Shown: piece after piece, positions 26,649 through 35,877 of the stretch | How the letters are laid out: the number at the start of each line of letters is the position of its first letter | How positions within the stretch are numbered: the stretch's first letter is position 1 | Assembly (NCBI GenBank): GCA_024742605.1 | Contig: JANSYC010000006.1 | Coordinates: forward strand, 1-64,000 | Reading direction: 5' to 3' | DNA: 64,000 nucleotides | Source: Alphaproteobacteria bacterium | GTDB lineage: Bacteria > Pseudomonadota > Alphaproteobacteria > Thalassobaculales > Thalassobaculaceae | Position numbers and translations under genes: made by a program | Notes under the pieces: model-generated | What the model was told of the DNA's origin: nothing | Databases searched by the model: none | What the model saw: the letters and a program-made list of their open reading frames with translations, nothing else

Positions 26649-27299
26649 TCAGTCCAGCTCGGAGGTGTAGGCCTCGACGGGCCGGACGATCTCGCCGTCC
26701 AGGATGGGGACGCAGTCGGGGGGAAAATCCGCGCGGAACCGGGCACCGAGCGCCTCCGCCGTGTCGAGAAATGCGTCCAGAAGGTCCATCGCACCGGTCG
26801 GCAGGTCGTGCAGCACCATCAGCGACCAGGGCTGGCTCCGACACTAGTCCAGGGCGGTCTCGACCCAGCCCTCGGGATCTGCCCAGTCGCGCGGAATCGA
26901 ATTCCACAGCACGCAGGAATACCGCTCGGCCACCAGGTGATCGACCACCGAGCGTTTGAGCAGCCGCCGGTCCAGATTGCCGCCGCCGCCGAAGGGGCGG
27001 AACAGGCGCGTGGGCGTCCCGATCTCCTCCAGCAGCCGGTCGGTCGCGACGATCTCGGTCTCGACCACGTCGAGGGCCGGATTCTCGCCGAGCGGGACCG
27101 CGTGGGTGAAGGTGTGGTTCGCGATCCCGTGACCTTCGGCCCGGATCCGCCGCGCCAGGTCCTGCCCCACCGGATCGCCCAGCTTTCTGCCGAGAACGAA
27201 GAAGGTGCTGCGCAGCGACCGGGCCCGCAGGACGTCCAGCACCCTCGGCGTGACCTCCGGGTCGGGTCCGTTGTCGAAGGTCAGGGTCAGATCGAACAT
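26649..27299 (-). pseudogene. NodB-type polysaccharide deacetylase interrupted by an amber codon
   Basis: Reading through one stop gives a 216-residue polysaccharide deacetylase homologue, starting MFDLTLTFDNGPDP. The open part carries motif 1 (TFDNGP), motif 2 (NHTFTH, two metal His) and motif 3 (RPFGGGG). Codon 152 is TAG at 26844-26846. The same frame continues for 64 codons with the LHD motif of motif 5 (VLHDLPTG) and a coherent C-terminus ending TSELD. The truncated product would lack the catalytic His of that motif. CAG (Gln) to TAG is the simplest change, though other codons are possible. It lies 35 bases after holA. Confidence 0.75.
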
Positions 27300-27334
27300 G
27301 GCGGAAACCTGCTGTTCTGGCGAAGAGGCGCGGT

Positions 27335-28375
27335 CTAGCGGCGCCGGGCGCATTGGGCGAGGGCGGCGATGCGGGCGACGTCGATCAGAGCCTGTCCGCA
27401 TTCGGCCTCGGCCGGGTAGCCGGTGGTCTTGCAGAGCACCTCGGATCGGCCGAGCCGAGCCAGGGCGCGGGCCAGATCTTCGGAGCTCCAGATTCCGAGA
27501 TGGCGGGTCATCGGCTCGGCGGCCTTCCAGAACACCGGCGGCCGCAGGGATTTCACCGCATCGCCGGGCGAGCGGCCGTCGGCGACCCGGCCGGAGGCCA
27601 GATGCAGGCGCTGGAAATAGCCCTGGGCGATCCGCAGAATGCGGACCGGGCTCTCGCCCTGGCTGAAGGCGCGGTCGAGCGCGTTGAGGATGCCGGAGGG
27701 CCGGCCGTCGGCGGCGGCGGAAACCAGCGCATCGACCGCCAAGGCGGCCCCGTCGCCGATCGCCTCGACCACCGTGTCCAGGTCGATCGACCCGCCCGGC
27801 CCGGCCATCAGCGCCAGTTTCTCGAGCTCGTTGCGGGAGGCGATCCGGTCGCTGCCCAGGCGTTCGGCCAGGTATTGCTCGGCATCCCGGTCGAGCCGGA
27901 CCTGACCGGCCGTCATCGCCTCGCGGATCAGATTCAGCACATCCCGCGCCTCGTCGGCATAGCAGGCGATGGTGGCGAGGTCGCTGCGGCTGCCCTCGAA
28001 CAGTTTGCGCAGCCCGGCGGGCTTCAGATCCCCGGCCTCGACCACGATCAGGCTGTCGCCGGTCGGGGCCTCCAGGGCGGCCTCCACCGCTTTCGCGGTT
28101 TTCTCGGACGCGCCCCGCACCCGCACGAGCCGGCGGCCGCCCATCAGGGATTGGGCCGAGGCCTCCGCCGCGATGCGGGCGTCGTCGCCGTCCAGATCCT
28201 CCGGCATCAGGGTGGAAACGTTGAACGGGTCGGACAGATCCGGAACCACCGTCTTGCAGATCCGCTCGGAGAGTTCCCGCACTTTGCCTTCGTCGGGGCC
28301 GTAGAGCAGCACGGCGCGGAGGCTCGGCGGCGGGGTCTTGACGAACCGCTCGACCTCGCCGGCCTTCAGCTTCAT
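27335..28375 (-). CDS. holA: HolA, DNA polymerase III delta subunit
   Basis: Clamp-loader wrench that opens the sliding clamp. The 346-residue protein begins MKLKAGEVERFVKTPPPSLR, has the N-terminal LLYGPDEGKVRELS and a degenerate AAA+ fold with GGRRLVRVRGASEKTA near residue 87. Its C-terminal helical segment contains FSQGESPVRILRIAQGYFQRL. I reject the longer frame that starts in the lptE coding region. It lies 25 bases after lptE and before the deacetylase relic. Confidence 0.92.
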   Translation of the reverse strand: MKLKAGEVERFVKTPPPSLRAVLLYGPDEGKVRELSERICKTVVPDLSDPFNVSTLMPEDLDGDDARIAAEASAQSLMGGRRLVRVRGASEKTAKAVEAALEAPTGDSLIVVEAGDLKPAGLRKLFEGSRSDLATIACYADEARDVLNLIREAMTAGQVRLDRDAEQYLAERLGSDRIASRNELEKLALMAGPGGSIDLDTVVEAIGDGAALAVDALVSAAADGRPSGILNALDRAFSQGESPVRILRIAQGYFQRLHLASGRVADGRSPGDAVKSLRPPVFWKAAEPMTRHLGIWSSEDLARALARLGRSEVLCKTTGYPAEAECGQALIDVARIAALAQCARRR

Positions 28376-28400
28376 CGGTCGGCCCGGAGTCGGGAGGCCA

Positions 28401-28913
28401 TCAGGACCCGCGCTCGAAGAACAAGGCCAGGCGCAGACGGACATCCTCCGCCAGCAGGACCATCGCCCGCTCGCGCGCATCCTTCTCGGCCTCGAGGGAG
28501 GCGAATTCGGATTCCGCGATCGGGAAACTGGTGATCCGCCGATTGTCGCCGCGCAGAACCGGCGCGTCGGTGGCCAGGTCGGTCAGGACCCATTTTATGT
28601 CCGCGGTATAGCGGCTGAAGGTAGACGTGGCATCCTTCAGGATCGCCAGATCGGCCTGGGTTTCCGTCAATGCAACGTCCAGACGGTACGCCGCCCGCGC
28701 CGCCCGGCCCCGTGGCAGCAGCTGATCGCGCAGCTCGTTCCGCAGGATCTGGCCCGACCGGTCTCGGATCGGCGGGATGTCGATGGCGGCCATCCTTTGG
28801 ACGGACACCGCCTGTTTCGCGCCGGACGGCGCCTTGTAGAGCGGCTGGAATCCGCAGGCGGCCAGAACGCCGCCCAGAACCGCAAGAACCAGAATTCGCC
28901 GGATCATGGCCAT
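28401..28913 (-). CDS. lptE: LptE-family LPS-assembly lipoprotein
   Basis: Outer-membrane lipoprotein that plugs LptD during lipopolysaccharide insertion. The 170-residue protein has an N-terminal lipoprotein signal with lipobox LAAC and lipidated Cys20 followed by GFQPLYK, a sequence common to alphaproteobacterial LptE proteins. The rest, including VLTDLATDAPVLRGDN, fits the fold. The start could be the second Met, two codons later. The gene lies between leuS and holA, the usual place in this class. Confidence 0.9.
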   Translation of the reverse strand: MAMIRRILVLAVLGGVLAACGFQPLYKAPSGAKQAVSVQRMAAIDIPPIRDRSGQILRNELRDQLLPRGRAARAAYRLDVALTETQADLAILKDATSTFSRYTADIKWVLTDLATDAPVLRGDNRRITSFPIAESEFASLEAEKDARERAMVLLAEDVRLRLALFFERGS

Positions 28914-28928
28914 GGCTCCCGCTGTCTC

Positions 28929-31496
28929 CTACGCGACGACGTTGACGATTTTGTCGGGAATGGCGATCACCTTGCGCGGCGGCTTGCCATCCAGGATACG
29001 CTGGACGTTCGGCAGGTCCATCGCCTGGGCGATCAGCGCGTCCTTGTCGGTCCCCTTGGCCACCTCGATGGTGCCGCGCAGTTTGCCGTTCACCTGCACG
29101 CCGACCGTGACGACCGTGTTCAGCGCCAGCGACGGATCGGCGTCCGGCCAGGGCGCGCCCGCCAGCAGGCCGTCCCGTCCGAGCTCGACCCAAAGCTGCT
29201 CCGCGATATGCGGGGTCATCGGGGACAGCAGGCGCACGGCGGTCTCCCAGCCGAAGCGCCGCACCCAGGCCTCGTCGTCGCCCGCCCCGTCCAGGGTCAG
29301 CAGCGTGTTGGTCAGCTCCCGGATCTGGGCCACGGCCGAATTGAACCGGAACCGCTCGACCGATTCCGTGACTCCCAGGATCGCCTTGTGGCAGGCCCGA
29401 TGGGTGGCATCGGCCGCCACGGACATGTGCGAGGGTTTCGGCGCCTGGGGATCCGCGAGCGGGGCCGCCGGTTCGGTCACCGCCCGCCAGATCCGGTTGA
29501 GATAGCGCCAGGCGCCGTCCACGCCCGACTCCGTCCACTCCAGATCCCGCTCAGGCGGGCTGTCGGAGAGCATGAACAGCCGTGCGGTGTCGGCGCCGTA
29601 GGCCGCGATGATGCCGGCCGGATCAATCACGTTCCGCTTCGATTTCGACATCTTCTCGATCCGGCCGCCGGTGACCGGCAGCCCGCCCTCGACCGTGACC
29701 AGCGCGCCGTCCTCGGTGCGGGTCACCTCCTCGGGGAACAGCCATTTGCCGTCGGGACCCTTGAAGGTCTCATGGCAGACCATGCCCTGGGTGATCAGGC
29801 CGGCGAACGGCTCGCTGACGCCAAGATACCCGCAGTGCTTGAGGGCGCGGGTGAAGAACCGGGCATAGAGCAGATGCAGAACCGCATGCTCGACCCCCCC
29901 GATATACTGATCGACCTGCATCCAGTAATCGACCGCCTCGCGCCCGAAGGCCGTGTCCGCCTTGGGATCGCAGAAGCGCAGGAAATACCAGGAGGATTCG
30001 AAGAAGGTGTCGAAGGTGTCGGTTTCCCGCGTGGCGGCCCCGCCGCAGCCCGGACAGGTGGTGTCCTTCCAGGTCGGATGGCGGGCGATCGGGTTGCCGG
30101 GTTCGTCGAAATCGATGTCCTCCGGCAATTGCACCGGCAGCTGATCCTCCGGAACCGGCATCGGCCCGCAGCTCGGGCAATGGATCACCGGGATCGGACA
30201 GCCCCAATAGCGCTGGCGGGAGACGCCCCAGTCCCGCAGCCGGTAGGTGGTGGTGCGCTCGCCCAGACCCTGATCCTGCAGCCGGCCCGCGACCTCGGAT
30301 TTCGCCGCCTCGATCTCCATGCCGTCCAGGAAATCGGAATTGAAGATGGTGCCGGGGCCGGTATAGGCCTCGGTGCCGATCTCGACGCCCGCCGGATCGG
30401 CCTTCGGCGGCAGCACCACCGGCAGCACCGGAAGATTCATCTTGCGCGCGAAGTCCAGATCCCGCTGGTCATGGGCCGGACAGCCGAACACCGCGCCGGT
30501 GCCGTAATCCATCAGCACGAAGTTGGCGACGTAGATCGGCAGGGTCAGGCCCGCGACGAAGGGATGCCTGACCGACAGGTCGGTCCGGAAGCCCTTCTTC
30601 TCGGCGGTCTCGATGGCGGCCTCGCTGGTGCCGCTGCGGTTGCAGTCGGCGATGAAGGCGGTGAGGTCGGGATTGCCGTCCGCCAGTTCGGCGGCCAGCG
30701 GATGGTTCGGCGAGATCGCGCAGAAGCTGGCGCCGAAGATGGTGTCCGGTCGGGTTGTGAAGACCTCGAGCCGGTCGGCGCGCCCCTCGATCTCGAAGCG
30801 GATATGGGCGCCTTCCGACTTGCCGATCCAGTTCCGCTGCATCAGGCGGACCTTGTCCGGCCAGCGGTCCAGATCGGTCTCGATGGCGTCGAGCAGCTCT
30901 TCGGCGAAATCGGTGATCTTCAGGAACCACTGGGACAGCTTGCGCTTCTCGACCAGGGCGCCGGAGCGCCAGCCGCGGCCGTCGATCACCTGCTCGTTCG
31001 CGAGCACGGTGTTCTCGACCGGATCCCAGTTGACCCAGCTCTCCTTGCGGTAGGCGAGCCCCGCCTTCAGGAAATCCAGAAAAATCTTCTGTTCGTGGCG
31101 GTAATAGGAGGGGTCGCAGGTCGCGACTTCCCGGCGCCAATCGTAGCTGAGTCCGATCGACTTCAGCTGGACCTTCATCGCCTCGACGTTCTCGTGAGTC
31201 CATTTATGGGGGTGGACCTTGCGTTCGATCGCGGCGTTCTCCGCCGGCAGGCCGAAGGCGTCCCAGCCCATCGGATGCAGCACATTGAACCCCTGCGCCG
31301 CCTTGTAGCGCGCCACCACGTCGCCCAGCGTGTAGTTCCGCACGTGACCCATGTGAATCCGCCCCGAGGGGTACGGGAACATCTCCAGCACGTAGTACTT
31401 CTTCTTCGTGGGGTCGACATCGACCTCGAAGCTGCCGGCCTCCGCCCAGGCGGATTGCCACCGGGCTTCGCTTTCCTTCACGTTATATCTCGACAT
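28929..31496 (-). CDS. leuS: LeuS, leucyl-tRNA synthetase
   Basis: Class I synthetase that charges tRNA-Leu in the cytoplasm. The 855-residue protein has the HIGH-type HMGHVRNY near residue 48, the CP1 editing domain with [12 protein letters not shown] near 248, the zinc-like CPSCG and CPGCG pairs, and KMSKSKRN near 619. Length and order match bacterial LeuS. The 15-base gap to lptE and the 63-base gap from the DUF3576 gene suggest an operon. Confidence 0.98.
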   Translation of the reverse strand: MSRYNVKESEARWQSAWAEAGSFEVDVDPTKKKYYVLEMFPYPSGRIHMGHVRNYTLGDVVARYKAAQGFNVLHPMGWDAFGLPAENAAIERKVHPHKWTHENVEAMKVQLKSIGLSYDWRREVATCDPSYYRHEQKIFLDFLKAGLAYRKESWVNWDPVENTVLANEQVIDGRGWRSGALVEKRKLSQWFLKITDFAEELLDAIETDLDRWPDKVRLMQRNWIGKSEGAHIRFEIEGRADRLEVFTTRPDTIFGASFCAISPNHPLAAELADGNPDLTAFIADCNRSGTSEAAIETAEKKGFRTDLSVRHPFVAGLTLPIYVANFVLMDYGTGAVFGCPAHDQRDLDFARKMNLPVLPVVLPPKADPAGVEIGTEAYTGPGTIFNSDFLDGMEIEAAKSEVAGRLQDQGLGERTTTYRLRDWGVSRQRYWGCPIPVIHCPSCGPMPVPEDQLPVQLPEDIDFDEPGNPIARHPTWKDTTCPGCGGAATRETDTFDTFFESSWYFLRFCDPKADTAFGREAVDYWMQVDQYIGGVEHAVLHLLYARFFTRALKHCGYLGVSEPFAGLITQGMVCHETFKGPDGKWLFPEEVTRTEDGALVTVEGGLPVTGGRIEKMSKSKRNVIDPAGIIAAYGADTARLFMLSDSPPERDLEWTESGVDGAWRYLNRIWRAVTEPAAPLADPQAPKPSHMSVAADATHRACHKAILGVTESVERFRFNSAVAQIRELTNTLLTLDGAGDDEAWVRRFGWETAVRLLSPMTPHIAEQLWVELGRDGLLAGAPWPDADPSLALNTVVTVGVQVNGKLRGTIEVAKGTDKDALIAQAMDLPNVQRILDGKPPRKVIAIPDKIVNVVA

Positions 31497-31559
31497 GGCC
31501 GTTTCGCCGCCGCTTCCGTCCTGAGTGTTGTGCTTGAACCCGGCACCCGGCCGGATCGA

Positions 31560-32126
31560 CTACTGACCCGAGGTCTGCTGTATCCGGATCTGTCGGGCCC
31601 GCGTCAGGATCACGTCCTCGAGATCCTTGCCCATGGCCTCGTCGGCGCGCGCATCGACCCAGCCATCCGTCCCCGTCTTCTGCTGCCGGAACACGTTTGC
31701 CCGGATGCCGTCGGAGCGCAGCGCCCGGTCCAGGATATAGACCGTGATCTTGAAGCGCTCATTCGGGCTTTCCGACGGATTGTACCAGTCGGTGATGATC
31801 ACCCCGCCGAACGGATCCGCCGACGCCAGCGGCATGAAGGCCAGCGTGTCGAGCGAGGCCCGCCACAGGAAGGCGTTCACGGCGATGCCCGACCCCTGAC
31901 CCGGATTGCTCGGCTCTCCCAGGGAGAACAGCTCGAAGCCGTCATCGCCCAGCAGGCTCTCCTGCTTCTCGTAGGTCGGCAGCCCGCCCGGTCCCGAGGT
32001 CGGATATTCGTATTCAACCGGAAGGTCCGACCCGCAGCCGGCGAGGCCGACCGTGGCGAGCAGCATCAGGCCCGCCGCCGGTCCGCGCCGAATCCGCGCC
32101 CAAGAGGTATCCGTGATCTGAGTCAT
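31560..32126 (-). CDS. DUF3576 lipoprotein
   Basis: 188-residue exported lipoprotein of the DUF3576 family; function unknown. A signal sequence with lipobox LAGC ends near residue 30, then a 150-residue mature domain follows with GIAVNAFLWRASLDTLAFMP near 82-101 and a C-terminal ALRSDGIRANVFRQQ. I use the ATG preceded by AAAGGTGGTGG. The gene usually sits before leuS in alphaproteobacteria and does so here. Confidence 0.87.
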   Translation of the reverse strand: MTQITDTSWARIRRGPAAGLMLLATVGLAGCGSDLPVEYEYPTSGPGGLPTYEKQESLLGDDGFELFSLGEPSNPGQGSGIAVNAFLWRASLDTLAFMPLASADPFGGVIITDWYNPSESPNERFKITVYILDRALRSDGIRANVFRQQKTGTDGWVDARADEAMGKDLEDVILTRARQIRIQQTSGQ

Positions 32127-32500
32127 TGACGCACCACCACCTTTTAATAGAGCCCTTGTATTAACTGCGGCGCGGAGCCTGCGCAATCATCGAAGCAGGT
32201 CCGCAGCCGGAGGCGCGCGCCACTGTCGGGGATTTCAGACCGTCCGCCCGGGGTGGAACGGCAGGCCCGCGGCCCGGTCCGGAGTCCAAATCGAGATCTC
32301 AAAACGGGCCGCCCTGCCTTGTTGTGGCATTTTCGTCACATTGAGACAGTTTTGCACCGAACATCGGCTTGGTTTTGTTGACGCGTCAGACCGGTAGGCA
32401 TAGCAATACCGCCGACGCGATGGTCAAGACACTTCGGCAAGACGTCGTTTCTCGGGCCACGCGTGCCCGGATAACACCTCGAACTCGGGAGAATGGGGAA
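32127..32500. promoter_or_regulatory. Intergenic region and putative porin promoter
   Basis: 374 bases between the divergent DUF3576 lipoprotein gene and the porin. A candidate promoter has TTGACG at 32378 and TAGCAA at 32401 with a 17-base spacer, which would give a leader of about 90 bases. An imperfect GC-rich inverted repeat (GGCAGGCCCG near 32260 and the complement near 32309) may be a terminator or attenuator. I see no gene here. Confidence 0.4.
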
Positions 32501-33604
32501 ATGAAGAAGGTTCTTCTCGGCTCGACGGCCCTCGTGGCCGCGGGCGTGATGGCAACCGCACCTGCTTCGGCCGCTGAGAAGCTGTCGGCTAAGGTTGGCG
32601 GTTACATGGAGCAGTGGGTTGGTTACACCTCTGTTGACGACGACAACGCAGCTGCTGGCGATACCAGCGGTTTCGACGTCAAGTCCGACTCCGAAATTCA
32701 CTTCAAGGGCGCGACTGTTCTCGATAACGGCATCGAGTTCGGTATCAACGTTCAGCTTGAAGCCAACAGCAACAGCGGCGATCAGATCGACGAATCCTAC
32801 CTGATCGTTAAGGGTTCCTTCGGTGAGATCAACATCGGTTCCGAGAACTCGGCGATGTACAAGATGCACTATGCACCGAGCGAGTTCGGCATCGGCATCA
32901 ACTCCGGTGACCAGTCCGACTGGACCCTGGGTTCGGGTTCCTCGATCTCGTCCTCGGGCACGTTCCGCGGTCCGTTCGGTTCGACCTATGTTGAGCCGGC
33001 TCGTGCCAACGACAGCGAAAAGATCACCTACTACACCCCGCGCGTCGCTGGGTTCCAGGTCGGTGCATCCTACTCGCCCGACACCAATCAGGACAGCAAC
33101 TCGCTGACCGACAGCGATTCCGCTCTGACCAGCGGTGTCATGTTCGGTGCTAACTACGTCAACAACTTCGGTGGTTTCGACGTGGCACTGTCCGGTGGCT
33201 ACGGTACCTTCTTGGACTCCCCGTCGGGTTCCAACGAGCCGGAAGCCTACTCGGCAGGCATCAAACTGGGTTACGCTGGCTTCGGCATCGGCGCATCCTG
33301 GGCTCGCTTCGATGACTCGGGCGCCAACGATGGCGACGCCTACAACCTGGGTGTGTCTTACTCGACCGGCCCGTTCGGTGTCAGCCTGAGCTACCTCAAC
33401 GGCGAGCGTGAAGGCTCCGGTGCAGCCACTGCCAGTGGTTCGCAGGCCGAGCAGGACACGTTCATGCTGTCCGGCAAGTACGCGCTGGGCCCGGGTGTGA
33501 CCGCTGCTGCTACTCTGGGTCACTCCGAGTACACCAGCTCGACCGCCGGCGTGTCCGACGTGGAAGCTACCTACTTCGTGACCGGTATTCGCCTGAGCTT
33601 CTAA
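32501..33604 (+). CDS. Outer-membrane porin
   Basis: Trimeric-type general porin, 367 residues, with signal peptide about 1-23 ending APASA. The mature protein is a beta barrel of alternating hydrophobic strands with many Ser/Gly loops and ends in a C-terminal Phe (RLSF), as expected for BAM-dependent insertion. Codons such as GGT, GCT and GTT, rare in neighbours, are frequent here, suggesting very high expression. A GGGGAA ribosome-binding site precedes the ATG; an upstream frame is rejected. A strong terminator follows. Confidence 0.9.
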   Translation: MKKVLLGSTALVAAGVMATAPASAAEKLSAKVGGYMEQWVGYTSVDDDNAAAGDTSGFDVKSDSEIHFKGATVLDNGIEFGINVQLEANSNSGDQIDESYLIVKGSFGEINIGSENSAMYKMHYAPSEFGIGINSGDQSDWTLGSGSSISSSGTFRGPFGSTYVEPARANDSEKITYYTPRVAGFQVGASYSPDTNQDSNSLTDSDSALTSGVMFGANYVNNFGGFDVALSGGYGTFLDSPSGSNEPEAYSAGIKLGYAGFGIGASWARFDDSGANDGDAYNLGVSYSTGPFGVSLSYLNGEREGSGAATASGSQAEQDTFMLSGKYALGPGVTAAATLGHSEYTSSTAGVSDVEATYFVTGIRLSF

Positions 33605-33637
33605 GCTCGGACGGTTTCCGATCCGACTATCGGGGAA

Positions 33638-33665
33638 GGGGCTGCCCATTCGGGCGGCCCCTTTT
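33638..33665 (+). terminator. Rho-independent terminator after the porin
   Basis: Ten-base stem GGGGCTGCCC / GGGCGGCCCC (one T-G mispair) with an ATTC loop, then four Ts. It separates the porin from the downstream operon. Confidence 0.85.
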
Positions 33666-33796
33666 CCTGTTGCGGGCCCGGTTTTCCATGGGCGGCCCGG
33701 AGGTCTTCCGTGGGCCCGCTCCGCGGCCCTTTTCTTTCGACGGACAGGCTGCTACTCCAGCTTTCAGAACATGCGGACCTATCATGGGAGCACAGG

Positions 33797-34990
33797 ATGG
33801 AAGTCGGCTTCGAGGCGCTGGCGAAAAAGATCGACCGGGCGACCTTTCTGCGGGACCATTTCGATAAGGCGCCCTATGTCGAGCAGGGCGCGGTCTCGAA
33901 CGTGGAGGCGCTGTTCTCCTGGGCCAAGATGAACGATCTGCTGGAGCGTCCCAAGCTTTGGGACGGCCGGTCGATGGAAATGGCCCTCAATCACAAGATG
34001 CTGCGTCCGGCCGACTACATGCGGCCGGGGATCGGGCGCACAGGCGACCAGATCATGCGGCCGGATCGCGGCAAGATCACCCATTTCCTGCGGCAAGGGG
34101 CGACGATCGTCCTGGACTTCCTGGAAGGCATCGATCCCGAGATCGCCGCCCTGACCCGCTGCATCGAGCGCCTGACCGGCACCAACACCTCCTGCAACGT
34201 GTTCTGTTCGTGGAAGGCGGTGCCGGGCTACGGCAGCCATTTCGACACGATGGACGTGTTCGCCGTCCAGATCGAAGGCGAGAAGACCTGGAATCTCTAC
34301 GACGGCCGGTTTCCCGAAGCCACCTCCGTTCCCGGCCTGCGCAGCAATGACTTCAGCCCCGAGAAGCTCAACGAGATGCGCGGTTCGGTGGTCCGGACGG
34401 TGACCATGCGCCCCGGCGATCTGCTGTACATCCCCCGGGGCGTGTTTCACGACGCCTTGGCGACGGATCAGGCGTCTCTGCACCTGTCCTTCGGCGCCAC
34501 CCATTCGGTCGGGTTCACGGTTGTGCAGATGCTGGGGGCCGAACTGCAGCGCGATCCCTATTTCCGGCGGAAGATCCCGCATTTCGAGGACCGCGCCGAG
34601 CTGGACGTCTATCTCAAGGGGATCGGGCAGGCGCTCAACGCGGCCCTGGCGGACCCGAAATTCGGCGACTTCCTGGTCGGCTACCTGAAGGACCGGGCGT
34701 TCGAGAAGGTGATGGGCTATCGGTTCCCGGACCGCAGTTCCGACCAGTACTTCTTCGTCACCCGGCATATGCCGACCCTGTCCGAGGAGGGTGGGAGGCT
34801 TGTCGTCGCGGCCCGCGACGGGCGGATTCCCCTGGATCCCGCCGATGCGGCGATGGTCTCCTGGATCCTGGAGCGCGAGGCCTTCTGGCTGTCCGAGCTG
34901 TCGGCGGCCCATGGCGGGCGCGGTCCGGCGGGCGAGGCGGCGCTGAAGGCGCTGGTCGCCGGGCACGTTCTGTACCCGGTTCAGGTCTGA
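33797..34990 (+). CDS. JmjC/cupin-type Fe(II)/2-oxoglutarate oxygenase
   Basis: 397-residue protein with the JmjC-like facial triad: His148-Phe-Asp150 in GYGSHFDTMDVF and His218 in YIPRGVFHDA, with Lys163 in GEKTW placed to hold 2-oxoglutarate. Bacterial members such as YcfD hydroxylate ribosomal protein arginine; this protein has an extra C-terminal half (about 240-397) that resembles the winged-helix-like domain of those proteins. The substrate is not known. I choose the ATG preceded by GGGAGCACAGG. It heads a tight operon with two sulfotransferases. Confidence 0.82.
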   Translation: MEVGFEALAKKIDRATFLRDHFDKAPYVEQGAVSNVEALFSWAKMNDLLERPKLWDGRSMEMALNHKMLRPADYMRPGIGRTGDQIMRPDRGKITHFLRQGATIVLDFLEGIDPEIAALTRCIERLTGTNTSCNVFCSWKAVPGYGSHFDTMDVFAVQIEGEKTWNLYDGRFPEATSVPGLRSNDFSPEKLNEMRGSVVRTVTMRPGDLLYIPRGVFHDALATDQASLHLSFGATHSVGFTVVQMLGAELQRDPYFRRKIPHFEDRAELDVYLKGIGQALNAALADPKFGDFLVGYLKDRAFEKVMGYRFPDRSSDQYFFVTRHMPTLSEEGGRLVVAARDGRIPLDPADAAMVSWILEREAFWLSELSAAHGGRGPAGEAALKALVAGHVLYPVQV

Positions 34991-35007
34991 GGGATGGCCG
35001 GCGGCTC

Positions 35008-35874
35008 ATGATGACACCCGACGCAGATATCAGAGGCGGCATCATGTGGCTCGCCTCCTACCCGAAATCCGGCAACACCTGGATGCGGGTGTTTCTGGAA
35101 AATCTGTTTCGGAACGAGCCGGAGCCGATCTCCATCAACGATTTCCGGGTCGCGCGCTATGGCGATGTGGAAGTGGCCATGTACGAGCACGTGACCGGCC
35201 GGCCGTTCTCCGAGCTGACCGACGACGATATCCACAGCCTGCGCTACGACTGCCAGAAGCTGCTGGCGCAGCGGCCCGAAAGCAGTTTCGTGAAGACCCA
35301 CAACTGTATCGGCGACTACAACGACAAGCCCTTGATCTATCTGAACCTGACCGTCGGCGCGATCTACGTGGTGCGGAACGTCTTCGATGTGGCGGTCTCG
35401 GCCGCCCGGCATTTCGATGCCAGCATCGACGACACGGTCGAAGGCCTGTGCCGGGAGGGCATGAACACCCCGACCACGGCAATGGCGGCCTTCCAGGTGC
35501 TGAACTCCTGGTCGACCCATTACCGGAGCTGGAATGAGGTTCCGGGTTTCGAGCCGTTGCTGGTGCGCTATGAGGACCTGCGGGCGAAGCCGCTGAAGAC
35601 CTTCGGGAAGGTCACCAGATATCTCGGTCTGAACACTGCCCCGGAGCGGATCAAGAGGGCGATCCGGTTCTCGAGCATCTCCGAGCTTCAGAAGCAGGAA
35701 TCCAGGACCGGCTTCAAGGAGCGGGTGCGCGAGAACCAGAAATTCTTCCATTCCGGCGATGTGGGCGGCTGGCGCAAACATCTTGAGGCGCGGCATGTGG
35801 CCCGGCTGATCGAGGCGAACGGCGAGGTCCTGACAAAGCTCGGCTATCTCAAGTCCGGCAAACCGGTCTTCTGA
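35008..35874 (+). CDS. Sulfotransferase-family protein
   Basis: 288-residue PAPS-dependent sulfotransferase homologue. The 5'-phosphosulfate-binding loop SYPKSGNTWMR is at residues 17-27 and the 3'-phosphate-binding RNVFDVAVSAARH is near 124-136. The C-terminal GDVGGWRKHL matches the cytosolic-type family signature. An internal ATG (M13) with better spacing to a GAGG sequence is an alternative start. It lies 17 bases after the oxygenase and three bases before a second sulfotransferase. The acceptor could be a sugar, lipid or protein; the sequence does not decide. Confidence 0.86.
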   Translation: MMTPDADIRGGIMWLASYPKSGNTWMRVFLENLFRNEPEPISINDFRVARYGDVEVAMYEHVTGRPFSELTDDDIHSLRYDCQKLLAQRPESSFVKTHNCIGDYNDKPLIYLNLTVGAIYVVRNVFDVAVSAARHFDASIDDTVEGLCREGMNTPTTAMAAFQVLNSWSTHYRSWNEVPGFEPLLVRYEDLRAKPLKTFGKVTRYLGLNTAPERIKRAIRFSSISELQKQESRTGFKERVRENQKFFHSGDVGGWRKHLEARHVARLIEANGEVLTKLGYLKSGKPVF

Positions 35875-35877
35875 TCC

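Noticed and set aside
26844-26846. The TAG as a pyrrolysine or selenocysteine-like recoding site
   Set aside because: There is no recoding element or supporting gene in the window; nonsense mutation or error is simpler.
28338-32129. 1,263-codon frame opposite holA, lptE, leuS and the DUF3576 gene
   Set aside because: LeuS and its neighbours are clear; the opposite frame is an artefact of GC-rich codons.
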